IMG/VR virus record: IMGVR_UViG_3300019776_000368
Coordinates: 1-30,736 of that record
DNA: 30,736 nt
Direction: 5' to 3' (one strand)
Source: a virus
Positions 6,194 to 13,818 of the stretch are shown here, in pieces; the stretch's first letter is position 1; each line of letters opens with the position of its first letter. The translations under genes and the position numbers were made by a program. The notes beneath the pieces are model-generated. The model had not been told where the DNA came from. It worked only from the letters and a program-made list of their open reading frames with translations, and ran no database searches.

Positions 6194-6550
6194 ATGAAAA
6201 CACTTGAAGAACTGAAGGCCGCATGGCGTGAAGCCAAGGTCGCCGAGGAGCAAGCCAACGCCACGCGCCTGCTCATTGAAAAAGACATTCTGGCACTGGT
6301 GCCGTCGAAGATGGAAGGGTCGGTCAGCCATGAAGGCGTGACCGTCACCTACAAGCTGACGCGCAAGTGCGACACAGAAAAGTTGCAGGAAGACTGGATG
6401 CAACTGACCCCATCCGTTCAGGCCGCTTTCAAGTGGAGCGCGTCTGTGGATACCAAGAGCCTTCGGGCGCTCGACAGTGAATCGACCACTGCGGCACAAA
6501 TCTACATCACCACCACACCCGCAAAACCCTCAATCCAACTTAAAGACTGA
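6194..6550 (+). CDS. Conserved phage protein upstream of the ATPase, unknown function
   Basis: A 118-aa soluble protein starting 2 nt after the preceding stop. Its N-terminus is a charged helix (KTLEELKAAWREAKVAEEQA) that probably forms a coiled coil. A small alpha/beta domain follows (SVSHEGVTVTYKLTRKCDTEKL), with a C-terminal strand region (AQIYITTTPAKPSIQLKD). Proteins of this kind often sit directly before AAA ATPase and DUF669 genes in siphophage recombination modules, suggesting an accessory role there. No catalytic motif is visible, and no strong ribosome site precedes the ATG, so coupling to the previous gene is likely. Confidence 0.75.
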   Translation: MKTLEELKAAWREAKVAEEQANATRLLIEKDILALVPSKMEGSVSHEGVTVTYKLTRKCDTEKLQEDWMQLTPSVQAAFKWSASVDTKSLRALDSESTTAAQIYITTTPAKPSIQLKD

Positions 6551-6554
6551 TCAC

Positions 6555-7289
6555 ATGGCCTTCGATCTCAACTCCATCAAGCGCGGCAAGGCAATCGCAG
6601 CCCCCCGCATCTTCCTGTATGCAACGCATGGCATTGGCAAGAGCACCTTCGCCGCTGCCGCACCAAACCCAATTTTCATCACCACTGAAGACGGTCTCGG
6701 CTCCATCGATACCGCAAGTTTCCCGCTTGCGACCAGTAGCAACGATGTCATGAGCGCCATCGAAACCCTCTACACCGAAAAACACGACTTTCAGACTGTG
6801 GTGCTGGACTCAGCCGATTGGGCCGAGGCGATCTTTCAAAAGGAGATCGAGTCAAAGCACGACGCAAAAGAACTGGCCTACGGCAAAGGCGCATTGATTC
6901 TGGCCGACAAGTGGAAACAGACGCTTGACGGGCTGAACGCACTGCGCAACGACCGAGGCATGGCCGTGATCATCTTGGGCCACTGCGAGATCAAGCGATT
7001 CGACTCGCCGGAGGTTGAATCGTATGACCGCTATCAGCCCAAGCTGCAAGCACGCGCCAGCGCACTGGTTCAGGAATGGGCAGACGCTGTTTTGTTTGCC
7101 AACTACAGAACCATCGTGCGCAAAGAGGATGTCGGTTTCAACAAAACCGTCTCCAAGGGCATCACGACCGGCGAGCGCCTGCTCTACACATCTGAAACCC
7201 CCGCATTCCTGGCGAAGAACCGATTCTCTTTGCCGCCTCAATTGCCGCTTGATTGGGCGGCATTTCAGACCGCAATGAACCCGGCCTGA
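6555..7289 (+). CDS. Phage AAA-type ATP-binding protein
   Basis: This 244-aa protein has a P-loop ATPase pattern of the phage nucleotide-binding AAA family. Walker A THGIGKST lies at about 24-31 and Walker B-like TVVLDS at about 81-86, with VIILGHCEIKRF as a sensor-like strand around 140-152. The family is regularly encoded beside DUF669 and Cas4/RecB-like nucleases and is thought to serve phage recombination or replication, perhaps as a RecA/Sak-like annealing ATPase; the specific reaction is not established here. The start at ATG 6555 matches the conserved MAFDLNSIKRG N-terminus. It is 4 nt after the previous gene. Confidence 0.85.
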   Translation: MAFDLNSIKRGKAIAAPRIFLYATHGIGKSTFAAAAPNPIFITTEDGLGSIDTASFPLATSSNDVMSAIETLYTEKHDFQTVVLDSADWAEAIFQKEIESKHDAKELAYGKGALILADKWKQTLDGLNALRNDRGMAVIILGHCEIKRFDSPEVESYDRYQPKLQARASALVQEWADAVLFANYRTIVRKEDVGFNKTVSKGITTGERLLYTSETPAFLAKNRFSLPPQLPLDWAAFQTAMNPA

Positions 7290-7327
7290 TCACTTCAATC
7301 ACTCAACCCCACTACCTGGAAAAACAA

Positions 7328-7804
7328 ATGGCATCAATCCAATTTGACGCATCACAAGTGGCCCCCAAAGCCGCAAGCACACCCATCCCCGCTGGCACCT
7401 ACCTGGCGCACATCATCGAGTCCGACGTGGTCGATCTCAAGTCTGGCAACGGCCAGGGCTTGAAACTGACCTATGAAATTCTCGATGGTCAGTTCAAGGG
7501 TCGCCGCGTGTTCGACAACCTGAACATCGTCCACGCCAAGCCCGACACCCAGGCCATCGCGCAGTCGCAACTCAGCGCGATCTGCCACGCGGTCGGCGTC
7601 ATCCAGTTGTCTGACACGGCCATGCTGCATTACAAGCCGGTCAAGCTGACGGTCACCATCAAGGAAGCCCAGGGCGACTTTGCGGCCCGCAACAACATCA
7701 AGTCGGTGGAGTCCGCTGGTGGCGCCGTTCCTGCTGTGACAGCCAGCGCACCGGCAGCGGCCAAGCCTGCGGCCAACGTGCCTGCATGGGCAAAAAAGGC
7801 CTGA
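7328..7804 (+). CDS. DUF669 protein, probable ssDNA-binding-like
   Basis: The 158-aa protein fits DUF669, a phage family found next to Sak4-type ATPases and exonucleases and suspected to bind single-stranded DNA. A beta-rich core (about 20-105: YLAHIIESDVVDLKSGNG, GRRVFDNLNIVHAKPDTQ, VKLTVTIKEAQ) resembles an OB-like module. A low-complexity Ala/Pro tail (about 118-158) ends in NVPAWAKKA, like the acidic or flexible C-tails of SSBs but basic. GGA lies about 7 nt before the ATG. It follows the ATPase by 38 nt and precedes the nuclease gene. Confidence 0.8.
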   Translation: MASIQFDASQVAPKAASTPIPAGTYLAHIIESDVVDLKSGNGQGLKLTYEILDGQFKGRRVFDNLNIVHAKPDTQAIAQSQLSAICHAVGVIQLSDTAMLHYKPVKLTVTIKEAQGDFAARNNIKSVESAGGAVPAVTASAPAAAKPAANVPAWAKKA

Positions 7805-7806
7805 AC

Positions 7807-8907
7807 GTGGCAGCACTCCCGGCATCAGTCGTGGACCCAGTGGCCGACGCCATCTTTGCCCACTACAAGGCAAAGTACAGCGTCGAGCCGCAGCGCCCGT
7901 ACCTCGGCGCCAGCGTGATTGGAAAATCATGCTCGCGCTCGCTTTGGTACGGATTCCGCTGGGCCAAGGCGCCGACGTTCAGCGGTCGCCTGTACCGGCT
8001 GTTTCAGTCGGGCCATCTGCAAGAGCCCCGCGTTGTGGCCGATCTGACCGCTATCGGGTGCTCGGTCTGGGCCGTCGATCCATCCACCGGCCAGCAGTGG
8101 TCGTTTGTGGAGCCAAGCTGCGGCGGTCATGTGAAGGGCAATTGCGACGGCATTCTGCAAGGACTGCCGCAAGCCCCAAAGGCGCCGCACGTCCTGGAGG
8201 TGAAGACCTCCAGCGAGAAGATGTTCAACGAGATGAAGGCCAAAGGCGTCGAGGCATCGAAGCCTGAACACTTCGCCCAGATGCAGATTTACATGCGCTG
8301 GACGCAGGACATGTTTGGCGCCGATGGTTGCCACCGTGCGCTTTATGTGGTGGTCAACAAGAACGACGACTCTATCTACACCGAGCGCGTCGAGTTTGAC
8401 AAGGACAAGGCACAGGCACTGATCGACAAGGCACACGCCATCGTCACCGCTGCCGAGCCGCCGCAGGGCATCAGCACCGATTCCAGTTGGTACGAGTGCA
8501 AGTTCTGCGACTACCACGCGCTGTGCTTTGGCACTGAAGTGGCAGCGGCAACGTGCCGGTCCTGCGCACACGCCACGCCAGAGATGGATGGCGATGGCCG
8601 CTGGTCATGCTCACGGCACCAGGCCGACATTCCGACCGAGGCCCAGCGCATTGGATGCAACGGCCACCGCTTCATTCCGGTCCTGCTGTCGCGTGTTGGT
8701 GAGGCCGTGGACTCTGATGGCGACTCGATCACCTATCGCATGAAGGATGGCCGCGAGTTCACCAACGGCGACCCAGCAGCCAACCCGACGCATGTGTCTA
8801 GCGCAGAGATCGCGGCCTGTGCCGACAAGGCCATGCTTCCCGAGCAGGCCAACGACCCATTCATTCTCGACATGCGCCGCAACTTCGGCGGGAGGTTGGT
8901 CGCATGA
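7807..8907 (+). CDS. Cas4/RecB-like PD-(D/E)XK nuclease with Fe-S and zinc-type Cys clusters
   Basis: The 366-aa protein has the PD-(D/E)XK core seen as GNCDG (Asp114) and LEVK (Glu131, Lys133), plus an upstream GHLQEPRV helix. One Cys before the core (GKSCSRS, Cys42) and three after it (ECKFCDYHALC, Cys231/234/240) match the 4Fe-4S clasp of Cas4/AddB-type nucleases. A further C-terminal set (Cys250, 253, 268 and 284 with nearby His) looks like a separate zinc site. The likely role is 5' or 3' exonuclease activity in phage recombination. GTG 7807 is chosen because AAGG lies 7 nt upstream; an in-frame ATG at 7786 overlaps the previous gene without a ribosome site. Confidence 0.85.
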   Translation: MAALPASVVDPVADAIFAHYKAKYSVEPQRPYLGASVIGKSCSRSLWYGFRWAKAPTFSGRLYRLFQSGHLQEPRVVADLTAIGCSVWAVDPSTGQQWSFVEPSCGGHVKGNCDGILQGLPQAPKAPHVLEVKTSSEKMFNEMKAKGVEASKPEHFAQMQIYMRWTQDMFGADGCHRALYVVVNKNDDSIYTERVEFDKDKAQALIDKAHAIVTAAEPPQGISTDSSWYECKFCDYHALCFGTEVAAATCRSCAHATPEMDGDGRWSCSRHQADIPTEAQRIGCNGHRFIPVLLSRVGEAVDSDGDSITYRMKDGREFTNGDPAANPTHVSSAEIAACADKAMLPEQANDPFILDMRRNFGGRLVA

Positions 8908-10580
8908 TCCTGCGCGACTACCAATCACGCACGGTGTCTGACCTGTTCGCATGGTGGACAAAGCACCAGGGCGCCGAAGATGTGCCGCTTCTGGTGCTGC
9001 CGACCGCCGCTGGCAAGTCGGTGATCTGCGCCGAGATCGTGCGCAGCATGTATGAGCAGTGGCCCGACTACGAGCCGCGAACTGTCGTGCTGGTGCCGTC
9101 CAAGGAACTGGCCGAGCAGAACGCGCAGAAGCTGGTCACGCTGTTGCCGCGCAATATCCGCGTCGGGTTTGTCAGCGCCAGCATCGGCAAGAAGCAATTT
9201 AACGCTGATGTGATCGTAGCGACCATCGGCAGCATTGCCAAGCACGCGCACAAGCTGGGAAACATCAAGTGCGTGATCATTGATGAGGCTCACCTGGTGA
9301 GCACCAAAGGTGATGAGGTCGGCATGTATCGCAAGTTCCTGACGGACCTGGCGCAATACTGTGACTTCCGCGTGGCTGGAATGACTGCCACGCCTTTCAG
9401 GGGCAACGGCGTCTGGCTGACCGATGGAGACGCGCCGTTGTTTACCGGCATCGCGTCGAACGTCACGATGCGTGAACTGCTCGACCAGAACTTCATCGCG
9501 CCACTGGTCCCGCCGGGTGACGCCATGCACACGCGCATCGACTCCAGCGCGGTCGGCATTGCAAACGGCGACTACAAGATCAATGAACTGTCTGACGTGG
9601 TGGAGCGGTATCTGCGTGATGTCGCCATCGAGTCGGTCAAGCTGGCGCACGACCGCCGCAAGTGGATCGCCTTCACGCCCAGCGTTGCCAACGCAGAAAG
9701 CCTGGTCGAGAACCTGAAGCGCCAGGGCATTACATCAGAACTGGTGTGTGGAGACACAGAAAAGACAGAACGCGAGCGGCTGATCGCGCAGTTCAGGGCT
9801 GGCCGCATTCGCTGCCTGGTCACTGTGCTGGCGCTGTCCACCGGCTTTGATGTGCCCGACGTGGACTGCATCGTATGGTGCCGTCCGACCAAGTCGCCCG
9901 TGCTGTATGTCCAGGGCATGGGCCGAGGCGTTCGGATCGCTCCAGGTAAGACCGACTGCCTGGTGCTGGACTTCACCGACACCGTGGAGCGCCTTGGGCC
10001 GGTCGATGCCGTCAAAGGCCGCGCCAAGTCCACCAAAGGCCCCCAGGACGCGCCGTTTTGCGTCTGTGATGCTTGTGGCGCCAGAAACCACGCCAAGGCC
10101 CTGGTGTGCGTCGAGTGCGGAGCGACGATCCGCGAAGAGTCCGAAGAGGAACGCCGGGCCATTGCATCGCGTGCGGCCCTGCTGTCGTCGCACACCGTGC
10201 AGTCGGTCGTCTGGCATGACATAGACCGCGTGACCTACGGCATCCACCGCAAGCCCGGCAAGCCCGACAGCCTGCGCGTTGATTACTGGTCAGGCCTACG
10301 GATGGTCGCTAGCGAGTGGCAATGCTTTGACCACGGCGGCTATGCGGCCCAGAAGGCAAATGCCTGGTATCTGAAGCGCCACCGGCCAGAGATGTCGCAG
10401 ATGTACCCGCTTGAACTGACGACGGCAGATGCACTGGATTTGATCCATGCGCTGGGAGACAGATTCGCCAAACCATCGCGCATCGCCACCCGGCAGAACG
10501 GCAAATTCACCGAGATCGTTTCACATGAACTTAGCCCAACTTCAAACCACCATCCAAGCCTTGAGGAAGTCACTCAATGA
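8904..10580 (+). CDS. DEAD/DEAH-box superfamily 2 helicase with zinc ribbon
   Basis: The 558-aa helicase has motif I PTAAGKS (33-39), DEAH (127-130), TATP (161-164) and the motif VI region QGMGRGVR (337-344), placing it with UvsW/RadD-like superfamily 2 enzymes. A CxCxxC...CxxC element (Cys386, 388, 391, 402, 405) after the second RecA domain is a probable zinc ribbon, as in RadD-type helicases. A role in remodelling forks or recombination intermediates together with the nuclease, ATPase and DUF669 protein is inferred from the cluster. GGGAGG lies 8 nt before the ATG, which overlaps the nuclease stop. The end of the gene is overlapped by a Cys-rich ORF in another frame. Confidence 0.92.
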   Translation: MILRDYQSRTVSDLFAWWTKHQGAEDVPLLVLPTAAGKSVICAEIVRSMYEQWPDYEPRTVVLVPSKELAEQNAQKLVTLLPRNIRVGFVSASIGKKQFNADVIVATIGSIAKHAHKLGNIKCVIIDEAHLVSTKGDEVGMYRKFLTDLAQYCDFRVAGMTATPFRGNGVWLTDGDAPLFTGIASNVTMRELLDQNFIAPLVPPGDAMHTRIDSSAVGIANGDYKINELSDVVERYLRDVAIESVKLAHDRRKWIAFTPSVANAESLVENLKRQGITSELVCGDTEKTERERLIAQFRAGRIRCLVTVLALSTGFDVPDVDCIVWCRPTKSPVLYVQGMGRGVRIAPGKTDCLVLDFTDTVERLGPVDAVKGRAKSTKGPQDAPFCVCDACGARNHAKALVCVECGATIREESEEERRAIASRAALLSSHTVQSVVWHDIDRVTYGIHRKPGKPDSLRVDYWSGLRMVASEWQCFDHGGYAAQKANAWYLKRHRPEMSQMYPLELTTADALDLIHALGDRFAKPSRIATRQNGKFTEIVSHELSPTSNHHPSLEEVTQ

Positions 10581-10725
10581 ATTTGAATCCATCACCCCAG
10601 ATTGCAGCTCCTGCGAAAACAACGTGGGCGGGAAGTGCTCCCTCTTCAATCAAGCCCCTCCACCAGAGTGGCTCAAAGGCCCTGTCGAGTGCGAGCACTG
10701 GCAATGGGACCGCTGCCCGTTCTAA
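10525..10725 (+). CDS. Small Cys-rich protein overlapping the helicase end
   Basis: A 66-aa ORF in a different frame from the helicase. An N-terminal helix (NLAQLQTTIQALRKSLNEFE) precedes DCSSCEN, GKCSLFN, VECEHW and DRCPF, with five Cys plus a His that could bind zinc. Small phage proteins with this 'C..C......C ...W....CPF' layout are common, so it looks genuine. It overlaps the helicase by 56 nt and the next ORF, in a third frame, by 149 nt. No family name is offered. The alternative, that the stretch is only the start of the next ORF, is possible. Confidence 0.6.
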   Translation: MNLAQLQTTIQALRKSLNEFESITPDCSSCENNVGGKCSLFNQAPPPEWLKGPVECEHWQWDRCPF

Positions 10726-11050
10726 AAGGCCCAGCCTGCGTCAGGAAGTGCTGTTTGTCATGCGCCAACTTGGCGAGTGCGACATCGATGATGTGCATAA
10801 GTATTTGCCGCGTGCCGAGCGTTACCAAATCCGCAAGGCAATGGACGCGCTGGTGAGAGACGACAAGATCATTTGCATCAAACCGTCTGGATCGCGTGGC
10901 CGCTGGAAGGGCCGCACGCCCGGTGTTTACGGCATCAACCATGAGACTGCGCCAGCAAAGATCGAGCGGCCCGTGGTCACCCAGGACATTGTGCGCAGCG
11001 CATTGGCCCAGGCCACGCCGCTGGAACTGGCTTGGAGGCTCGCAGCATGA
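10577..11050 (+). CDS. Winged-helix-like phage protein
   Basis: The conserved part is about residues 52-110 (LRQEVLFVMRQLGECDIDDV ... YQIRKAMDALVRDDKIICIK), which reads as a winged helix-turn-helix, then a basic wing (SGSRGRWKGRTPGVYGI). ATG 10577 overlaps the helicase stop and has an excellent GAGGA upstream, giving 157 aa, but its first 50 residues are low-complexity and overlap the Cys-rich ORF. Starting at ATG 10760 would give 96 aa and avoid the overlap but trims the first helix. The C-terminal boundary is firm and the start is not. It is likely DNA-binding within the early operon. Confidence 0.7.
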   Translation: MNLNPSPQIAAPAKTTWAGSAPSSIKPLHQSGSKALSSASTGNGTAARSKRPSLRQEVLFVMRQLGECDIDDVHKYLPRAERYQIRKAMDALVRDDKIICIKPSGSRGRWKGRTPGVYGINHETAPAKIERPVVTQDIVRSALAQATPLELAWRLAA

Positions 11051-11259
11051 ACCGCCCCCGCTCAGACATGCAAAAGCACAGCAAGCCCACCACGCTGGCC
11101 GGTGTGCTTTGGTCAAAGTGGTTCCCGAGTCGTGACGCCGCGCTGCGTTGGTTCCGAGGCCAGTCATTCAAGGATGAGGCTGTCGTGATTCAGCAGGAAG
11201 GTGTCGTCGCCAATTTGGTCAAGGGTCCAAGAGGTGGCGTGAAAGTGAGGAAAGCATGA
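11047..11259 (+). CDS. Small basic phage protein, unknown function
   Basis: A 70-aa protein starting at the ATG that overlaps the previous stop, with GGAGG 8 nt upstream. It is basic and Trp-containing (VLWSKWFPSRDAALRWFRGQ) with a C-terminal strand-turn-strand (EAVVIQQEGVVANLVKGPRG), so nucleic-acid binding is plausible. No family is recognised. Overlaps of 4 nt at both ends show it is embedded in the operon. Confidence 0.7.
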   Translation: MNRPRSDMQKHSKPTTLAGVLWSKWFPSRDAALRWFRGQSFKDEAVVIQQEGVVANLVKGPRGGVKVRKA

Positions 11260-11582
11260 ACCCGTTTGCACAACTCATTGACCGCCCAGTATTCCAGCCA
11301 AGGCCGCAGAAACAGTTCGCAAAAGACAGCCACGCCGAACGTATCCGCATGGCCCTGCGTGCTGCGCCAGAAGATGGAATGAATCACCGAGAACTGGCCG
11401 ATGCATCGGGCGTTGCTGCCGCCAGCATTTACGCTTTTCTTAGGCACGATCTGCGTCGCGGCCAGGTGCTGAAAGTTGGGCGCATGTATCGGTGGAATGC
11501 AGCGCATGACATTGAAGAACTGCTTATCAGCGCCAAGAAATTACTTGAAATGCACGGACACAGAGTGGAGAAACTGCAATGA
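11256..11582 (+). CDS. Winged-helix DNA-binding-like protein
   Basis: The 108-aa protein has a helix-turn-helix pattern at about 26-75: ERIRMALRAAPEDGMNHREL, then ADASGVAAASIYAFLRHDL and a wing with RGQVLKVGRMYRW. This resembles the MarR/replication-terminator type winged helices found in phage early regions. GAGGA lies just before the ATG, and the ends overlap neighbours by 4 nt. It may regulate the early operon or act in replication; no partner is evident. It shares layout with the winged-helix ORF two genes upstream, but the sequences are not obviously duplicates. Confidence 0.75.
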   Translation: MNPFAQLIDRPVFQPRPQKQFAKDSHAERIRMALRAAPEDGMNHRELADASGVAAASIYAFLRHDLRRGQVLKVGRMYRWNAAHDIEELLISAKKLLEMHGHRVEKLQ

Positions 11583-11773
11583 CAACAACCATTACCTGGA
11601 CCCCAATCACCGAGCGCCTGCCCGACGACGAATCCACCGTCCTGCTCGGCCTCGCCGATGGCTTTTCCTGCGAGGGCTTTCTCGACGGAGATCAGTGGCG
11701 CGATGTCTGCGCGACTCCGCTGCTGGCCGGTGAGGTCACGCACTGGGCAGAGATGCCGAGGTGTGAGCCGTGA
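11579..11773 (+). CDS. DUF551-like protein
   Basis: The 64-aa protein shows the DUF551 signature: WTPITERLPDDESTVLLGL at the start, then GFLDGDQWRDV and the closing VTHWAEMPRCEP. The family is common in phage early regions and has no established function. Its length is normal for the family and it overlaps both neighbours by 4 nt. No Cys or His metal site and no membrane segment are seen. Confidence 0.85.
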   Translation: MTTTITWTPITERLPDDESTVLLGLADGFSCEGFLDGDQWRDVCATPLLAGEVTHWAEMPRCEP

Positions 11774-12348
11774 AAGTCCTGATCGCCTGCGAATACAGCG
11801 GCACTGTACGTGACGCATTCATCGGGGGGGGGCATGACGCCATGAGTTGTGACCTGTTGCCAACTGACGCACCCGGCCCACACTACCAGGGCGATGTGCG
11901 TGATGTGCTGCACTTTCCTTGGGATTTGATGATCGCACACCCGCCCTGCACGCATCTGAGCGTGAGCGGTGCGCGTCATTTCGAGGCCAAGCGCCTGGAT
12001 GGCCGCCAGCAGTCTGCCGTGTCTTTTTTCATGCTGCTGGCCCGTGCCGACATCCCGATGATCGCCATCGAGAACCCGGTCTGCATCATGTCCAGCCTGT
12101 GGCGCAAGCCCGACCAAGTGATCCAGCCGTGGATGTTTGGGCACGGCGAAACCAAGGCCACTGCGTTGTGGCTCAAGGGCTTGCCAAAGCTCGCGCCCAC
12201 CGATGTGGTCGAAGGACGCACGCCGCGTGTGCATCACATGCCACCGAGCGCAGATCGTTGGAAGTTGCGCTCGACAACTTATGCAGGCATCGCCCAGGCC
12301 ATGGCTGACCAGTGGGGAGCGACAAAGCAAATGGAGATCGCAGCATGA
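11770..12348 (+). CDS. Cytosine-C5 DNA methyltransferase-like protein
   Basis: This compact 192-aa protein resembles phage DNA cytosine methyltransferases. A SAM-binding start (VLIACEYSGTVRDAF), a second strand (GHDAMSCDLLP), PPC at residues 58-60 in HPPCTHLS (catalytic-cysteine loop, motif IV) and ENP at 101-103 (motif VI) are visible. It is much shorter than classical M.HhaI-type enzymes and lacks an obvious large target-recognition domain, so activity and target are uncertain. The GTG start overlaps the DUF551 stop. Codons 19-21 (three Gly) are encoded by a run of nine G that could make the gene phase-variable. A role in protecting phage DNA from host restriction is plausible. Confidence 0.8.
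   Translation: MKVLIACEYSGTVRDAFIGGGHDAMSCDLLPTDAPGPHYQGDVRDVLHFPWDLMIAHPPCTHLSVSGARHFEAKRLDGRQQSAVSFFMLLARADIPMIAIENPVCIMSSLWRKPDQVIQPWMFGHGETKATALWLKGLPKLAPTDVVEGRTPRVHHMPPSADRWKLRSTTYAGIAQAMADQWGATKQMEIAA
11824..11832. repeat. G9 homopolymer inside the methyltransferase gene
   Basis: Nine consecutive G residues encode Gly19-Gly21. Gain of one G gives GCA TGA right after the tract, and loss of one G gives GGC ATG ACG CCA TGA. Either slip stops translation within a few codons. Such tracts are typical slipped-strand switches in methyltransferase genes, but could also be a site of sequencing error. Confidence 0.85.
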
Positions 12349-12881
12349 CTGACATCACCCTGCCCCGCACAGTCGTTCAGGACGTGCTTGAAAAATGGGC
12401 TGTAGTGAAAGATTTTGGCTTGGAATACAAACGCGCAGATGCGTCTATGGACGCACTCCGAGCCGCACTGGCACAGCCAGCGCAGGAGCCTTCCTCCGAC
12501 CTGCTGAAACTCGTTCGCAGGGCGCTTGAACAAGGCTCGATGCTGGCCGTCTACCACCGTTATGCAAACCCGGCTGCTTATGGCGATCAGCTTGACAAGT
12601 TGGCCGCTGAATTGGTGGCGGCACAGCCAGCGCAGCAGGAGCCTGTCGGAAGCCTGACTATTTCTCACTTCAAAGGTTTGGAAAACCAAGAGTTCCAGTA
12701 CCACGCGACGTTGCCAGACGGCACTTACTCGCTCTACACCGCACCGCAGGAGCGCAAGCCTCTCAGTGATGAGGAAATCGACGCTGCAATTGAGTCTGTT
12801 GGACTTGGCAATAGGTCTTTACTAAAAGAGTTTGCCCGTGCCATCGAAGCCGCGCACGGCATCACAGGGAGCAAGACATGA
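12345..12881 (+). CDS. Phage accessory protein with PAQ-rich linkers, unknown function
   Basis: This 178-aa protein has an N-terminal helical part, linkers LAQPAQEP and AAQPAQQEPVG, a short strand region (QYHATLPDGTYSLYTAP) and the C-terminal block KPLSDEEIDAAIESVG...FARAIEAAHGI. That C-terminal signature is widespread in betaproteobacterial phage and prophage proteins of unknown role. GGAG lies 8 nt before the ATG, which overlaps the methyltransferase stop. No enzymatic motif is seen. The linker style is one of the hints that the host belongs to the Burkholderiales. Confidence 0.75.
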   Translation: MTDITLPRTVVQDVLEKWAVVKDFGLEYKRADASMDALRAALAQPAQEPSSDLLKLVRRALEQGSMLAVYHRYANPAAYGDQLDKLAAELVAAQPAQQEPVGSLTISHFKGLENQEFQYHATLPDGTYSLYTAPQERKPLSDEEIDAAIESVGLGNRSLLKEFARAIEAAHGITGSKT

Positions 12882-13384
12882 GCATGGATCAAAACCAAAT
12901 CGACGCACTGGGCTTTCAGCTTGCGATGGCGGCAAGGCAACAAGCGCAGCCTGTGAGCAAAGCACAAGAACTCGCGTCTTTGATTGTGCGGAGTGATGTT
13001 GGGAGCCAACTGGTCAACCGACAGAAAGCCGCAGCAGAACTGCGCCGCCTTGAGGCTGAAAACGCAGAACTTCGCTCAACCTACGAGACAGCGAATCTAC
13101 TCGGAGCAGAGGTCATCAATGACAGGAATGCTCAGATCAAGCGCCTTGAAGCGGAGAGCCGCGAGAAGTCTCTGCAATACCTGAGTTTGCTGGGAGAGTG
13201 CCAAGACGCTCTAAGCGCAAAGGCTGAACTGCTGGAGGTGTTGAAGCAGATCGAAGGAATCAAATTTTCCAACTGGAGCGATGGGGCTATGCGAAAAATA
13301 GCCATTGAAGCCATCAAGAAGCATGGAGGAACGCCCAAGTACGAGACAACAGCACATGTTCTGAAATTCGAGGGGGAAGAATGA
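12878..13384 (+). CDS. Coiled-coil phage protein, unknown function
   Basis: The 168-aa protein is mostly helical. A long heptad-like segment (about 45-110: KAAAELRRLEAENAELRSTY ... IKRLEAESREKSLQYLSLL) predicts a coiled coil. A C-terminal part (FSNWSDGAMRKIAIEAIKKH) looks like a small helical domain. It is not recognised as a named family, although similar coiled-coil proteins often follow PAQ-rich proteins in these phages. It overlaps the neighbours by 4 nt at each end. Confidence 0.7.
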   Translation: MSMDQNQIDALGFQLAMAARQQAQPVSKAQELASLIVRSDVGSQLVNRQKAAAELRRLEAENAELRSTYETANLLGAEVINDRNAQIKRLEAESREKSLQYLSLLGECQDALSAKAELLEVLKQIEGIKFSNWSDGAMRKIAIEAIKKHGGTPKYETTAHVLKFEGEE

Positions 13385-13728
13385 ACAACGCACGTTTACT
13401 CCATGCCGCAGCGCGTGGGGCGAGGATTCAGGAGCGTCTCGCCGACATTTGGTTTGACGTTTCTCCGCGCCTGTTCCATTTCAACGATGAGGAATACTTT
13501 CTCCGCATCCACCCCGAGGACGCGCACTTGGCCTACGGGCCGATCAGCACGGCGTTGCGGGACTCAGCCAAGTCTGGAGTCTGGGACGGCGACCTTAAGG
13601 AGATCACCATCAAGGTGGGGTTCATCCTGAGTGATGCTGACAACGCTGAGTTCTCTTATTGGAGCGGAGAAATGAAGCTCACCTACATCTTGTTTCTGGC
13701 CGAGACACTGGCCGATGAAGGGCTCTAA
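13381..13728 (+). CDS. Phage protein of unknown function (115 aa)
   Basis: It starts at the ATG overlapping the previous stop, with a GGGGGA ribosome site. The sequence has a helical N-terminus (ARLLHAAARGARIQERLADI) followed by a mixed alpha/beta domain with many acidic residues (FHFNDEEYFLRIHPEDAHLA). No Cys motif or membrane segment is seen and no family is recognised. Its position late in the early operon suggests a non-essential accessory gene. Confidence 0.65.
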   Translation: MNNARLLHAAARGARIQERLADIWFDVSPRLFHFNDEEYFLRIHPEDAHLAYGPISTALRDSAKSGVWDGDLKEITIKVGFILSDADNAEFSYWSGEMKLTYILFLAETLADEGL

Positions 13729-13731
13729 GAC

Positions 13732-13818
13732 ATGAAAGACGAACCACAGTGGCCGTGGATCATCGTCGGCGTTGCGCTGATCATCCTGGCCGTCCTCACA
13801 TGGAGGTCGGCATGCTGA
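13732..13818 (+). CDS. 28-aa single-span membrane peptide
   Basis: This ORF is short but plausible. A hydrophilic start (MKDEPQWP) leads into one hydrophobic helix (WIIVGVALIILAVLTW) ending RSAC. The start codon is 3 nt after the preceding stop, and its end overlaps the next gene's ATG (ATGCTGA), so it fits the operon spacing. No clear ribosome site other than coupling is seen. It may be a real micropeptide or chance. Confidence 0.4.
   Translation: MKDEPQWPWIIVGVALIILAVLTWRSAC

Noticed and set aside
11440-11453. TTAGGCACG resembling an immunity operator half
   Set aside because: It lies inside a coding sequence, lacks the second half-site and has no promoter nearby.
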